From NCBI RefSeq assembly GCF_013149785.1, contig NZ_JABEZU010000005.1:186001-250000 (forward strand): a DNA stretch of 64,000 nucleotides, written 5' to 3'. The position numbers were made by a program, and so were the translations under genes. A model generated the notes under the pieces. It saw only the letters and a program-made list of their open reading frames with translations. It did not search any database and was not told the origin of the DNA. This document shows, piece after piece, positions 1-9,191 of this stretch (within the stretch, counting starts at the first letter, position 1; every line of letters starts with the position of its first letter). This DNA comes from Isoptericola halotolerans. GTDB lineage: Bacteria; Actinomycetota; Actinomycetes; Actinomycetales; Cellulomonadaceae.

Positions 1-2
1 TG

Positions 3-1259
3 ATCGGCTCCGTAGGCTTCGCCCTGGTCTCCGCCGTCGCGGCCTTCGCGCCGACCGCCGGCACCCTGGTCGCCTCCCGTGCCGCGCTCGGGTTCTTCGG
101 CGCCATGCTCATGCCGTCGACGCTGTCGCTGCTGCGCAACGTGTTCGTCGACCGCGAGGAGCGCCGGCTGGCAATCGCCATCTGGGCCACCGGCTGGGCG
201 GCCGGAGCAGCCCTGGGCCCGATCGTGGGCGGGCTCCTGCTCCAGCACTTCTGGTGGGGCTCGGTCTTCCTGCTGGCCGTGCCCGTGCTGGTGGTCTTCC
301 TCGTGCTGGCACCGATCGTGCTGCCGGAGTCGAAGGACCCGGCCCCCGGCCCGCTCGACCCCGTGTCCGTCGCCCTGGCCATGGTCACGATGACCCCGCT
401 GGTCTGGGCGATCAAGGAGACCGCCTCGTACGGCGTCACCCCGGCCGCGCTGGTGGCCGCCGGTGTCGGGCTCGCCAGCGGGTACGCCTTTGTGCGGCGC
501 CAGCTGCGCCGCCCGGTGCCGATGCTCGACGTCCGGCTGTTCCGGGTGCCCGCCTTCAGCGGCGGCGTCGTGGTCAACCTGCTCAGCGTGTTCTCGCTGG
601 TCGGCTTCCTGTTCTTCGTCTCCCAGGACCTGCAGCTCGTGCACGGGCTCGCGCCCGTCAACGCCGGTCTGGCCCTGCTGCCCGGGACCGTCGCGATGGT
701 GGTCGCGGGGCTCGCGGTCGTCCGCGTGGTGCGCCGGCTGCCCGCCCAGCGGGTCGTGGCCACGGCCCTGTGCCTGTCCTCGCTCGGGTACCTGCTGGTG
801 GCGCTCCTGGGAGGGTCCGGCGCGCTGGCCCCGCTGGTCGTGGCGTTCGTCGTGCTCTCCGTGGGCATCGGCGCCGCCGAGACGGTGAGCAACGACATGA
901 TCGTCTCGAGCGTGCCGGCCGCCAAGGCCGGAGCCGCGTCGGCGATCTCCGAGACGGCGTACGAGCTGGGTGCCGTCCTCGGCACGGCGGTGCTGGGGAG
1001 CATCCTCACGGCCTCGTACGCGGCGTCGGTGGTGGTCCCGGACGGTGTCTCGCCGGCCGACGCCGCCGCAGCGACCGAGACCCTCGGCGGTGCGACCGAG
1101 ATCGCCGCGAGCCTGCCTGCCGCCACGGCGTCCGAGCTGCTGGCCTCGGCCCAGCAGGCGTTCGCCGGCGGTGTCGGGACGACGGCGACGATCGGGGTGG
1201 TCCTCACCCTCGTCGCGGCGGTCGTCGCCCTGCTCACGCTGCGTGAGACACGCCGCTGA
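3..1259 (+). CDS. MFS drug exporter of the DHA2 (EmrB/QacA) type, 5' end outside the window
   Basis: The reading frame is open from base 3, so the gene starts before the window and only the C-terminal 418 residues are seen. They form a chain of hydrophobic helices. The first complete stretch carries a motif-C-like GPIVGGLL segment, typical of proton-driven antiporters, and there is a long second half as in 14-helix DHA2 exporters. The expected role is proton-coupled export of drugs or other small hydrophobic compounds across the plasma membrane. The substrate cannot be read from sequence. The gene ends 50 nt before the metallophosphoesterase on the same strand, and no regulator is visible on this side. 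Family assignment is solid. Subfamily rests on the motif and helix pattern only. Confidence 0.85.
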   Translation: MGSVGFALVSAVAAFAPTAGTLVASRAALGFFGAMLMPSTLSLLRNVFVDREERRLAIAIWATGWAAGAALGPIVGGLLLQHFWWGSVFLLAVPVLVVFLVLAPIVLPESKDPAPGPLDPVSVALAMVTMTPLVWAIKETASYGVTPAALVAAGVGLASGYAFVRRQLRRPVPMLDVRLFRVPAFSGGVVVNLLSVFSLVGFLFFVSQDLQLVHGLAPVNAGLALLPGTVAMVVAGLAVVRVVRRLPAQRVVATALCLSSLGYLLVALLGGSGALAPLVVAFVVLSVGIGAAETVSNDMIVSSVPAAKAGAASAISETAYELGAVLGTAVLGSILTASYAASVVVPDGVSPADAAAATETLGGATEIAASLPAATASELLASAQQAFAGGVGTTATIGVVLTLVAAVVALLTLRETRR

Positions 1260-1309
1260 GGTGAGCCGGGTTGTGGTGGGACCCCCTCGTCGGTGAAGGT
1301 GGGGCCACC

Positions 1310-2980
1310 ATGCACGACAGACCCGTTCCTGCCCGCTGGCTGCGCTGGACCCTCGCAGCCCTCGCCGCCGTGATCGCCTGCGTGGGTTTCGGCATCACGA
1401 CGGCGTCGGCCACCCTGAGCCTCGGCCCGCACGAGGCGGAGTACTCCGTGGACACCGACGGCCTGGTGGTCGTCGACCTCGGCCCGCTGGGGACCCTGGA
1501 GATCGACTCGCCGTTGCCCCTCGGGCTCGGCGTGGACGTCACCGTCAAGGAGATCCCGGCGGACCTGTCGGCCGTCGGCGCGTCGTCGACCCTGGACCGC
1601 TTGGTCGGGGACCTGGACGGCTACCTGCAGTTCTACGACAGCCCGCAGGTGACGATCGACGCGGTGACGGTGGCGCTGCTGGGTGACGCGGCCCGACGGG
1701 CCGGGCTCGCCCTCGTCGGGGTGGTGCTCGTGGGCTGGGGCGTGCGGGTGCTGCTGGGTGAAGCCCGGCGCCGCCAGCTCTCCGCCTCGCTCGCGCCGCG
1801 GACGTGGCAGCTCACCGCCGGCGTCGTCATCGTCGCGTTCGTCGGGACCACGCTCGTCTCGGCGGACGTCGACGGCCCACGCCAGGGCCGTCCTGCCTCG
1901 GCGGTGTTCGAGGGGACGGCCCTGGAGGGCGCGCGCATCACAGGTCGCCTCGCGGGTGTCATCGACACCTACGGTGGCCAGCTCGTGGCGCTCTACGACG
2001 AGAACGAAGCCTTCTACGAGGCCGCTCGGGCGGACCTGGGGCAGGCGTGGAACTCCTGGGAGATCCGGCATGCCGTGCGGACGAACCTGGGCGAGGAGCC
2101 GCCCGACCCGGTCAGCGGCGAGGACGGCGAGGGCATCGTGTCGATGCTGGTCGTCGCCGACCTGCACTGCAACACGGGCATGTCCACGGTGATCGAGGAG
2201 GCGGTGCAGCGTTCGGGTGCGGACGTGGTGCTCAACGCGGGGGACACCACGATGAACGGCACCGCCGTGGAGAAGGTCTGCGTCGACGCGTTCGCCTCCG
2301 CCGTCGGCGACGTGCCCATGGTCGTCGCGGACGGCAACCACGACTCCGTGATCACCTCCCAGCAGGAGGCAGCGCACGGCCAGACCATCCTCGACGGCGG
2401 GACGGTGGAGGTCGCGGGCGTACGGATCCTCGGTGACCGGGACGCTCTGGAGACCCGGATCGGCGAGGGCACGGCGGTGGCGCGCGAACGGACCCCTGGC
2501 GAGCAGGCTGCCGACCTGGCCGCCGCGGCCTGCGAGCAGGACCCCGACCTGCTGCTGGTCCACACCCCGGTGGTCGGGCTGCCGGCGCTCGACGCCGGGT
2601 GCGTCCCGCTGCAGGTCTCGGGGCACACCCACCAGCGTTTCGGGCCGGTGCAGGTGGGCCGTGGGATCCGCTACGTCTCGGCCAGCACGGCGGGCGCGGC
2701 GTCGGGCCAGCCCACCGTCGGACCGCTGCGTGGCACCGCGGAGATGACCCTGCTGCGCTTCGACACGACCACGCGCGAGTGGCTCGACGTCCAGGTCATC
2801 GCGGTCACGCCGTCGGGCGAGGCGACCGTCTACGACCGCGAACGGATGCCCGTCGTCGTCCCCCCGGTGGGCGAGCTGGAGGACGCCGTCCCACCGTTCT
2901 CGCCGCCGGACGGCGACGAGCAGGACGAGGAGCCCGCGCCGTCGGGGTCGCCCTCGCTCGACGGCCCGGTCGCGCCGTGA
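1310..2980 (+). CDS. Membrane-anchored calcineurin-like metallophosphoesterase
   Basis: The start is ATG 1310, which has a purine-rich AAGGTGGGG stretch upstream. An in-frame GTG lies 13 codons earlier but has no ribosome site. The 556-residue protein has an N-terminal hydrophobic helix (about residues 10-32) and two more hydrophobic stretches near 120-145 and 165-190, then a phosphoesterase domain from about residue 275. The metal-binding motifs of the calcineurin-like family appear in order: DLH, AGD, GNHD and GHTH. The C-terminal 40 residues are acidic and proline-rich. The motifs predict a di-metal hydrolase acting on a phosphoester, and the helices place it at the membrane. The substrate is unknown. 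The gene lies between an exporter and a DtxR regulator on the same strand. Confidence 0.85.
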   Translation: MHDRPVPARWLRWTLAALAAVIACVGFGITTASATLSLGPHEAEYSVDTDGLVVVDLGPLGTLEIDSPLPLGLGVDVTVKEIPADLSAVGASSTLDRLVGDLDGYLQFYDSPQVTIDAVTVALLGDAARRAGLALVGVVLVGWGVRVLLGEARRRQLSASLAPRTWQLTAGVVIVAFVGTTLVSADVDGPRQGRPASAVFEGTALEGARITGRLAGVIDTYGGQLVALYDENEAFYEAARADLGQAWNSWEIRHAVRTNLGEEPPDPVSGEDGEGIVSMLVVADLHCNTGMSTVIEEAVQRSGADVVLNAGDTTMNGTAVEKVCVDAFASAVGDVPMVVADGNHDSVITSQQEAAHGQTILDGGTVEVAGVRILGDRDALETRIGEGTAVARERTPGEQAADLAAAACEQDPDLLLVHTPVVGLPALDAGCVPLQVSGHTHQRFGPVQVGRGIRYVSASTAGAASGQPTVGPLRGTAEMTLLRFDTTTREWLDVQVIAVTPSGEATVYDRERMPVVVPPVGELEDAVPPFSPPDGDEQDEEPAPSGSPSLDGPVAP

Positions 2981-3019
2981 GGCTGGCTCCGGCGCGACCT
3001 CGGGGCGGGTGCCGCCGCG

Positions 3020-3025
3020 TAGGCT
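3020..3025 (+). promoter_or_regulatory. -10 box TAGGCT for a leaderless DtxR-family gene
   Basis: TAGGCT lies exactly 7 nt before GTG 3033 and no ribosome site is present. This fits transcription starting at or next to the start codon. Confidence 0.6.
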
Positions 3026-3032
3026 TTGAGCT

Positions 3033-3731
3033 GTGACCGACACCGAGACCTACCCGGCCGACCTCACGCCCGTGGCGCAGGACTACCTCAAGGCCGTGTG
3101 GTCCGCGCAGGAGTGGAGCGACGAGAGGGTCACGACGGGGCTGCTCGCCGACCGGCTCGGCGTCGGGCCGTCCACGGTCTCCGAGACGGTCCGACGACTC
3201 ACGGTCCAGGGTCTGCTGGGTCACGAGCCGTACAGCGGGGTGTGGCTGACCGACCTCGGACGACGGCACGCGCTGACGATGGTGCGCCGCCACCGGTTGA
3301 TCGAGACGTGGCTGGTGCGCGAGCTCGACTACACCTGGGACGAGGTGCACGACGAGGCCGAGGTGCTCGAGCACGCGGTCTCCGACCGCCTCGTCGAGAG
3401 GATCAGCGCCCGGCTCGGGCACCCCGACCGAGACCCGCACGGCGACCCGATCCCCACGGCGGACGGCCGGGTCGCGCGGCCCGACGCCGTCCTGCTCGCG
3501 GACCTCGCCGAGGGGGAGCGTGGTGTGGTCGCCCGGATCTCGGACGCCGACCCCGAGGCCCTGCGCTATCTCGCGAGTCTCGGGCTCGACCTGGACGTGG
3601 AGGTCTCCGTGGTCCGGCGGCGGGACTACGCCGGCACGCTGACGGTGGCGTGGACGGCCGCTGCCGGCGAGCCGGTCTCCGTCGACCTGGGTCACCTGGC
3701 AGCCTCGCGCATCCGGGTGGTTCGCGCGTAG
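3033..3731 (+). CDS. DtxR/MntR-family metal-dependent transcriptional regulator
   Basis: The 232-residue protein has an N-terminal winged helix (about residues 10-70, with a VGPSTVSETVRRL recognition-helix pattern). Next comes the metal-binding and dimerisation segment (about 75-140) with the family's HRLIETWL, DEVHDEAEVLEH and GHPDRDPHGDPIP signatures. A C-terminal SH3/FeoA-like domain occupies about 150-232. Members repress metal uptake or storage genes when loaded with Fe(II) or Mn(II). Which metal is sensed here cannot be decided by eye. The neighbouring genes are not obvious iron or manganese transporters, so its targets are probably elsewhere. The start GTG 3033 is supported by a -10 box at leaderless spacing. 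Confidence 0.9.
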   Translation: MTDTETYPADLTPVAQDYLKAVWSAQEWSDERVTTGLLADRLGVGPSTVSETVRRLTVQGLLGHEPYSGVWLTDLGRRHALTMVRRHRLIETWLVRELDYTWDEVHDEAEVLEHAVSDRLVERISARLGHPDRDPHGDPIPTADGRVARPDAVLLADLAEGERGVVARISDADPEALRYLASLGLDLDVEVSVVRRRDYAGTLTVAWTAAAGEPVSVDLGHLAASRIRVVRA

Positions 3732-3784
3732 GCTGGGCGCATCCCCGACGGCGTGCTCGCGATCACTGCGATGCGCCGTCGAAT

Positions 3785-3824
3785 CGTTTCGAGCGCGCCT
3801 GACCCGTTTCGAGCACGCCTGACC
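3785..3824 (+). repeat. Two tandem 20-bp repeats in front of the MFS gene
   Basis: Two adjacent 20-bp units (3785-3804 and 3805-3824), each starting CGTTTCGAGC, differ at one base. They fill the space just upstream of the ribosome site of the gene at 3838. Direct repeats of about two helical turns are compatible with a regulator site, but no regulator is identified. Confidence 0.6.
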
Positions 3825-3837
3825 CTCGAGGACCCCC

Positions 3838-5043
3838 GTGACCCTGGCTCCCTCCCGCCCTGCCGCGCACCGGCGCCTCACACCCGCCTCGTGGGCGCTC
3901 TTCGCGCTCGCCCTCGGCGGCTTCACGATCGGCACCACCGAGTTCGCCACCATGGGCATGCTGCCGCAGTTCGGGGCGGACCTGGGGGTCACCGACCCGG
4001 TGGCCGGGCACGCGGTCACCGCTTACGCCGTCGGCGTCGTGGTCGGCGCGCCGCTGCTGACCGTGGCTGCCGCACGGATGTCGCGGCGTCGGCTGCTGCT
4101 GTGGCTCATGGGCTTCTACACCGTGGCCAACGTGGTCTCCGCCGCGGCGCCGAGCATCGAGTGGCTGGTGGTCGGCCGCTTCCTCGCCGGCCTTCCCCAC
4201 GGGGCGTTCTTCGGTGTCGGTGCGGCCGTCGGTGCCTCGGTCGCCGGCCCAGGGCGCCGGGGCCACGCGGTCGCGGTGATGATGACCGGGCTCACCGTCG
4301 CCAACGTCGTCGGCGTGCCGCTGTCCACCGCTGTCGGCCAGGAGTTCGGGTGGCGGGTGGCCTTCGTGCTCATCGGGCTGCTCGGCGGCGTCGCGCTGCT
4401 CGGGCTGTGGCGGTTCGTGCCCGAGCGAGGCCCGGTCGAGTCCAGCGTGCGTCAGGAGCTCGGTGCACTGGCCAACGGGCCGATGTGGGTCGCGTTCGGG
4501 GCCGGCGCGATCGGCTTCGGCGGCCTGTTCGCCGTCTACACCTACGTCGCGCCGACCGTCACCCAGGTCACCGGGATGACCGAGGGGGCCGTGCCGTGGG
4601 TGCTGGCCGCCATGGGCGTGGGCATGACGGTCGGGACCCTGGTGGGCGGGCGGCTCGCCGACCGCTCCGTGCCGGGGACGGTGATCGGCGGGTTCCTGGC
4701 CACGGCCGCCGCCCTCGTGCTCTTCGCCCTGACGGCCGAGTCGGTGATCGGCGCCGTCGCCGGGCTCTTCCTGCTCGGGGTGACCTCGCAGGTGCTCGGC
4801 CTGGCGATGCAGACCCGCCTCATGGACCTCTCGCCCCGGGCGGAGTCGCTCGGTGCCGCCCTGTGCCACTCGGCGCTCAACCTGGCCAACGCCGGCGGGG
4901 CGTTCTTCGGCGGGCTGGTCATCGCCGCGGGCTACGGCTACGTGGCTCCCGCGTGGACGGGACTGGTGCTGACGCTCGTCGGCCTGGTGATCGTGCTCGC
5001 CTCGATGCGGTCACGGGGGGCACCGGTACCGGTCTCAGTCTGA
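3838..5043 (+). CDS. MFS transporter, DHA1 12-helix type (AraJ/YdhP-like)
   Basis: The 401-residue protein has about twelve hydrophobic helices. The first carries the GTTEFATMGMLPQ signature shared by the AraJ/YdhP/SotB group of sugar or drug efflux proteins. A cytoplasmic loop with MSRRRLLLW between helices 2 and 3 resembles MFS motif A. It should be a proton-coupled exporter in the plasma membrane, with unknown substrate. GTG 3838 is chosen because GAGG lies 7 nt upstream. The 20-bp tandem repeats just upstream may control it. A long hairpin follows the gene, so it is probably transcribed alone. Confidence 0.88.
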   Translation: MTLAPSRPAAHRRLTPASWALFALALGGFTIGTTEFATMGMLPQFGADLGVTDPVAGHAVTAYAVGVVVGAPLLTVAAARMSRRRLLLWLMGFYTVANVVSAAAPSIEWLVVGRFLAGLPHGAFFGVGAAVGASVAGPGRRGHAVAVMMTGLTVANVVGVPLSTAVGQEFGWRVAFVLIGLLGGVALLGLWRFVPERGPVESSVRQELGALANGPMWVAFGAGAIGFGGLFAVYTYVAPTVTQVTGMTEGAVPWVLAAMGVGMTVGTLVGGRLADRSVPGTVIGGFLATAAALVLFALTAESVIGAVAGLFLLGVTSQVLGLAMQTRLMDLSPRAESLGAALCHSALNLANAGGAFFGGLVIAAGYGYVAPAWTGLVLTLVGLVIVLASMRSRGAPVPVSV

Positions 5044-5061
5044 CGGCACCCCTCGGCCGAC

Positions 5062-5135
5062 CGATCAGGTCGGTCGTGCGCGGCCGGATCGGTACGCCAC
5101 CGTGCCGATCCGGCCGCACGCTACCGACCTGATCG
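5062..5135 (+). terminator. Long hairpin with ~35-bp arms between the MFS and VKOR genes
   Basis: The segment 5062-5096 is almost fully complementary to 5101-5135, leaving a 4-nt CCAC loop. It lies 19 nt after the MFS stop and has no T tract. Hairpins of this kind act as terminators in GC-rich actinobacteria. Its length and symmetry also allow a protein-binding palindrome. Confidence 0.6.
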
Positions 5136-5168
5136 ATGACTTCCCAGATGCCTTCCAGGACCGTGCGG

Positions 5169-5174
5169 TACCGT
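5169..5174 (+). promoter_or_regulatory. -10 box TACCGT for a leaderless VKOR gene
   Basis: TACCGT ends 6 nt before GTG 5181. This supports that codon over the in-frame ATG at 5136, which would lie upstream of the promoter and directly behind the hairpin. Confidence 0.5.
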
Positions 5175-5180
5175 GCCCGC

Positions 5181-5843
5181 GTGACCGACACGACGGTGAG
5201 CAGCGGCGGCTCTCAGACGAGCCCTGACGGCCTCGATCTCGCGGATCCCTCGCCGGGCCTGCGACGGCTGTCCGCCCGGGCCTACGGCATCCTGCTGGTC
5301 CTGCTCGGCGCCGTCGGGCTCGGCGGTTCGCTCTGGTTGGCGATCGAGAAGATCCTCAAGCTGCAGGACCCGGAGCGGGTCGCCTCGTGCAGCATCAACC
5401 TGTTCCTCGACTGCGGCGCCGCCATGGACTCGTGGCAGGGGTCGCTCCTCGGGTTCCCGAACCCGTTCCTCGGCGTCGCGGCCTTCCCGGTGGTCGTCAC
5501 CACCGGGGTCGTGCTGCTCACCGGGGCCCGCCTGCCGCGCTGGTACCACCTGAGCCTGCTGGCGGGCACCGCGCTCGGCCAGGTGCTCATCTTCTTCCTC
5601 ATGTGGACGAGCTTCTACGCCCTGTACCGGCTGTGCCCGGCGTGCATGGTCGTGTGGGTCGCCATGTGGCCGCTGCTGTGGGTGCAGGTGGTGCGTGCGG
5701 TGCAGGAACGGCACCTGCGCGTCGGCGAGGGCCTGCGGCGCCTGGTGGTGGGCAACCGCTGGGTGATCCTGGCCATCGGCTACGTCGTCGCGGTCGCCTG
5801 GCTGCTGCTGGCCGTGGGGCCAGGCCTGATCGACTCGTTCTGA
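5181..5843 (+). CDS. Vitamin K epoxide reductase (VKOR) family membrane protein
   Basis: The 220-residue protein has five predicted membrane helices. It keeps the four family cysteines: a loop pair in [12 protein letters not shown] near residues 70-80 and the CPAC redox centre near residue 152 inside a helix. Bacterial VKOR proteins pass electrons from a DsbA-like oxidase to quinones and so support disulfide formation outside the membrane. No DsbA or thioredoxin-like partner is encoded beside it, and no thioredoxin domain is fused. An ATG at 5136 would add 15 residues, but the -10 box and hairpin position favour GTG 5181. The gene is followed at 83 nt by leuS, which has its own promoter box. 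Confidence 0.9.
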   Translation: MTDTTVSSGGSQTSPDGLDLADPSPGLRRLSARAYGILLVLLGAVGLGGSLWLAIEKILKLQDPERVASCSINLFLDCGAAMDSWQGSLLGFPNPFLGVAAFPVVVTTGVVLLTGARLPRWYHLSLLAGTALGQVLIFFLMWTSFYALYRLCPACMVVWVAMWPLLWVQVVRAVQERHLRVGEGLRRLVVGNRWVILAIGYVVAVAWLLLAVGPGLIDSF

Positions 5844-5912
5844 GGTCGGCGCCCCGACCACGGGCGGCTCCGGGACGACCGAAGAGCGGCAGGTCCGCCG
5901 GGCGGTGGCCGG

Positions 5913-5918
5913 TAGACT
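5913..5918 (+). promoter_or_regulatory. -10 box TAGACT for leaderless leuS
   Basis: TAGACT lies 7 nt before GTG 5926, with no ribosome site between them. Confidence 0.6.
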
Positions 5919-5925
5919 CCCCGGC

Positions 5926-8886
5926 GTGAGCACGCCAGACGCCGAGACGCCGCACCGCCCCTCCGAGCACGCCCACCGCTACACGCCTGCCCTCGCCCAG
6001 GTGATCGAGGAGCGCTGGCAGGACCGCTGGGACGAGCGCGGCACGTTCTACGCCGCGAACCCCACGGGCGGGCTCACGAGCGGCGACGGCGAGCACGCCG
6101 GCGACGGCAAGCCGTTCTTCATCATGGACATGTTCCCGTACCCGTCCGGCGCGGGGCTGCACGTCGGGCACCCCCTGGGCTTCATCGCCACGGACGTCGT
6201 CGGACGCTTCCGCAGGATGTGCGGCGACAACGTGCTGCACGCGATGGGCTTCGACGCCTTCGGCCTGCCGGCCGAGCAGTACGCCGTCCAGACCGGTGAG
6301 CACCCGCGCCTGGTCACCGAGCGCAACATGGTCACCTACCGGCGCCAGCTGCGTCGCATGGGGCTGGGGCACGACCCGCGGCGTTCCTTCGCCACCATCG
6401 ACTCCGACTACGTGCGCTGGACCCAGTGGATCTTCCTGGAGATCTTCGACTCCTGGTACGACCCCGAGTTCGTGCGGCCCGACGGCGGGCTCGGCAAGGC
6501 GCGGCGCATCGCCGAGCTCGAGGCCGAGTACGCCGAGGGCACCCGTGCCGTGCCCGGTGGCCGCGCGTGGTCCACGCTGAGCGAGGGCGAGCAGCGCGAC
6601 GTCCTGGACTCCCAGCGGCTGGCCTACGTGGACTCGTCCCCGGTGAACTGGTGCCCCGGTCTGGGCACGGTGCTCGCCAACGAGGAGGTCACGGCCGACG
6701 GCCGCTCCGAGCGCGGCAACTTCCCGGTGTTCACCAAGAACCTGCGCCAGTGGAAGATGCGGATCACCGCGTACGCCGACCGCCTGACGGACGACCTGGA
6801 CCTCATCGACTGGCCGGACAAGGTCAAGGCGATGCAGAAGAACTGGATCGGCCGCTCCACCGGCGCGAACGTCCGGTTCCACGTCGTCGGTTCCGGTGAC
6901 GCCGCCCGCGACGCCGCCGGTGCGGGGAGCGAGATCGAGGTCTTCACGACGCGGCCCGACACCCTGTTCGGGGCGACGTTCATGGTGGTCTCCCCGGAGC
7001 ACCCGCTGCTGGACGAGGTCCCCGCGACCTGGCCCGACGGCACCCGTGCCGCGTGGACCGGCGGTCACACCAGCCCGGTGGACGCGGTCGCCGCCTACCG
7101 CGCCGAGGCCGCGGCCAAGACTGCCGTCGAGCGGCAGGCCGACGCCGGCAAGAAGACGGGCGTGTTCACCGGGCACCTGGCCGTCAACCCCGTCAACGGC
7201 GAGACCGTCCCGGTGTTCACCGCGGACTACGTCCTGATGGGCTATGGCACCGGGGCGATCATGGCCGTCCCGGGCGGCGACGAGCGCGACCACGCGTTCG
7301 CCGAGGCCTTCGATCTGCCGATCGTGCGCACGGTCGAGCCTGCCGGGGGTCTGCCCGAGGACCACCAGGGAGCCTGGACCGGCGACGGCGTCGCGGTGAA
7401 CTCGTCCAACGACGAGATCTCGCTGGACGGCCTGGGCGTCGCGGAAGCCAAGTCGAAGATCATCGACTGGCTGGAGGCGCGGGGCTCCGGCGAGGGCACC
7501 ACGACCTACCGGCTCAACGACTGGCTGTTCAGCCGTCAACGCTACTGGGGCGAGCCCTTCCCGATCCTGTGGGACGCGCAGGACCGCCCGGTGGCGGTGC
7601 CCGCCGACCGTCTGCCCGTGGACCTGCCGGAGGTGCCGGACTACTCACCGCGCACCTTCGCGCCGGACGACCGCGACTCCGAGCCGGAGGCGCCCCTGGG
7701 GCGCAACGACGACTGGGTGCACGTCACCCTTGACCTCGGCGACGGCCCCCAGCAGTACCGCCGGGACACCAACACCATGCCCAACTGGGCCGGATCCTGC
7801 TGGTACTACCTGCGCTACCTCGACCCGGCCTGGGGCTCGGAGGGGGCCGACGGCGCCACCGACGCGGCGCTGCCCGTGATCGACCCGGCCCTCGAGCGGT
7901 ACTGGATGGGACCGCAGCACAACGACACGGCCGGCCCTGCCGGCGGCGTCGACCTGTACGTCGGCGGCGTCGAGCACGCGGTGCTGCACCTGCTGTACGC
8001 ACGGTTCTGGCACAAGGTGCTCCACGACCTCGGGCATGTCAGCTCGCGCGAACCGTTCGGCAAGCTGTTCAACCAGGGCTACATCCAGGCCTACGCCTTC
8101 ACCGACGAGCGCGGCTCCTACGTGCCGGCCGCGGAGGTCTCCGGCGACGAGCAGACCGGCTGGACCTACGACGGCGCACCGGTGCAGCGTGAGTACGGCA
8201 AGATGGGCAAGTCGTTGAAGAACGTCGTCACCCCGGACGACATGTACACCGAGTACGGGGCCGACACCTTCCGCGTCTACGAGATGGCCATGGGTCCGCT
8301 GGACCTGTCGCGCCCCTGGAACACCCGCGACGTCGTCGGCTCCCAGCGGTTCCTGCAGCGGCTGTGGCGCAACGTGGTCAGCGAGGACACCGGTGAGCCG
8401 GTGGTCTCGGACGACGAGCCCGGCCGCGAGACCCTGCGCGCCCTGCACCGCACCATCGCGGACGTCCGCGTCGAGATGGAGCAGATGCGGCCCAACACCG
8501 CGATCGCCAAGCTCATCACGTACAACAACCACCTCACCGGGCTGGACGTCGTCCCGCGTGCCGCCGTCGAGCCGCTTGTGCTCATGGTCGCCCCGATCGC
8601 CCCGCACATCGCCGAGGAGCTGTGGGCGCGGCTCGGGCACCCCGACTCGCTGGCCCGCGAGCCGTTCCCCACGGCCGACGAGCAGTACCTCGTCGCGGAC
8701 ACGGTCACGTGCGTGATCCAGGTCAAGGGCAAGGTGCGCGGACGTCTGGAGGTGGCCCCGGACATCTCCGAGGCGGACCTGCAGGCCGCCGCCCTGGACG
8801 AGCCCAACGTGCAGCGGGCGATCGACGGCGCCGAGATCCGCAAGGTGATCGTGCGCGCGCCGAAGCTCGTGAACATCGTCGTCTGA
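5926..8886 (+). CDS. leuS: Leucyl-tRNA synthetase
   Basis: This 986-residue class I synthetase charges tRNA-Leu with leucine. The HIGH-type motif appears as HVGHPLG near residue 76, preceded by PYPSGAGL. The editing (CP1) domain follows with [12 protein letters not shown]. The KMSKS loop appears as KMGKS near residue 758. A C-terminal anticodon-binding and tRNA-contact domain ends in the [10 protein letters not shown] segment. Length fits the long actinobacterial LeuS form. GTG 5926 is preferred over the upstream in-frame start at 5905 because a TAGACT box sits 7 nt upstream. The next gene begins 14 nt after the stop. Confidence 0.97.
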   Translation: MSTPDAETPHRPSEHAHRYTPALAQVIEERWQDRWDERGTFYAANPTGGLTSGDGEHAGDGKPFFIMDMFPYPSGAGLHVGHPLGFIATDVVGRFRRMCGDNVLHAMGFDAFGLPAEQYAVQTGEHPRLVTERNMVTYRRQLRRMGLGHDPRRSFATIDSDYVRWTQWIFLEIFDSWYDPEFVRPDGGLGKARRIAELEAEYAEGTRAVPGGRAWSTLSEGEQRDVLDSQRLAYVDSSPVNWCPGLGTVLANEEVTADGRSERGNFPVFTKNLRQWKMRITAYADRLTDDLDLIDWPDKVKAMQKNWIGRSTGANVRFHVVGSGDAARDAAGAGSEIEVFTTRPDTLFGATFMVVSPEHPLLDEVPATWPDGTRAAWTGGHTSPVDAVAAYRAEAAAKTAVERQADAGKKTGVFTGHLAVNPVNGETVPVFTADYVLMGYGTGAIMAVPGGDERDHAFAEAFDLPIVRTVEPAGGLPEDHQGAWTGDGVAVNSSNDEISLDGLGVAEAKSKIIDWLEARGSGEGTTTYRLNDWLFSRQRYWGEPFPILWDAQDRPVAVPADRLPVDLPEVPDYSPRTFAPDDRDSEPEAPLGRNDDWVHVTLDLGDGPQQYRRDTNTMPNWAGSCWYYLRYLDPAWGSEGADGATDAALPVIDPALERYWMGPQHNDTAGPAGGVDLYVGGVEHAVLHLLYARFWHKVLHDLGHVSSREPFGKLFNQGYIQAYAFTDERGSYVPAAEVSGDEQTGWTYDGAPVQREYGKMGKSLKNVVTPDDMYTEYGADTFRVYEMAMGPLDLSRPWNTRDVVGSQRFLQRLWRNVVSEDTGEPVVSDDEPGRETLRALHRTIADVRVEMEQMRPNTAIAKLITYNNHLTGLDVVPRAAVEPLVLMVAPIAPHIAEELWARLGHPDSLAREPFPTADEQYLVADTVTCVIQVKGKVRGRLEVAPDISEADLQAAALDEPNVQRAIDGAEIRKVIVRAPKLVNIVV

Positions 8887-8900
8887 GCTGCGGGCTCGGT

Positions 8901-9191
8901 ATGACGGAGGCGCGCGGACGCAACAAGACCCTCTGGGCAGGGTCGACGCTGCTGGGCATCGGGACCGTCGTCTGGCTGGCCGGTGCCGTGGCGACCGCAC
9001 CCGACGTGGTGGCTGGAGCGCGGTTCGCCGTGGCGGTCGGCTGCGGGCTGCTCGCCGGAGCCGCCGCGCAGGGTATCGCCCGGGCACGCGGACGTCGGCT
9101 GCCCGTCCTCGCGGGCTGTGCGGTGACCGGGGTCGTGGCCGCCGCGGCGATGTACCCGGCGTCCGTGCTCGCTGCGGCCACGCTGCGATGA
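8901..9191 (+). CDS. Small three-helix membrane protein heading the jet operon
   Basis: A 96-residue protein with a short basic N-terminus and three hydrophobic helices (about 10-31, 37-58 and 67-93). No family is recognised. Its TGA overlaps the ATG of jetA by four bases (ATGA), so the two are probably translationally coupled. It starts 14 nt after leuS with a weak ribosome site. It could be an unrelated small membrane protein co-transcribed with leuS, or a membrane partner of the JetABC complex. Sequence alone does not decide. It is not JetD, which is a large soluble protein. Confidence 0.65.
   Translation: MTEARGRNKTLWAGSTLLGIGTVVWLAGAVATAPDVVAGARFAVAVGCGLLAGAAAQGIARARGRRLPVLAGCAVTGVVAAAAMYPASVLAAATLR

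Noticed and set aside
5136-5180. VKOR start at ATG 5136
   Set aside because: It has no ribosome site and sits right behind a hairpin and before the -10 box. GTG 5181 fits better, though this is not certain.
8901-9191. The small gene before jetA as a truncated JetD
   Set aside because: It is a 96-residue three-helix membrane protein with no Toprim or JetD-like sequence, and its position before JetA is not that of JetD.
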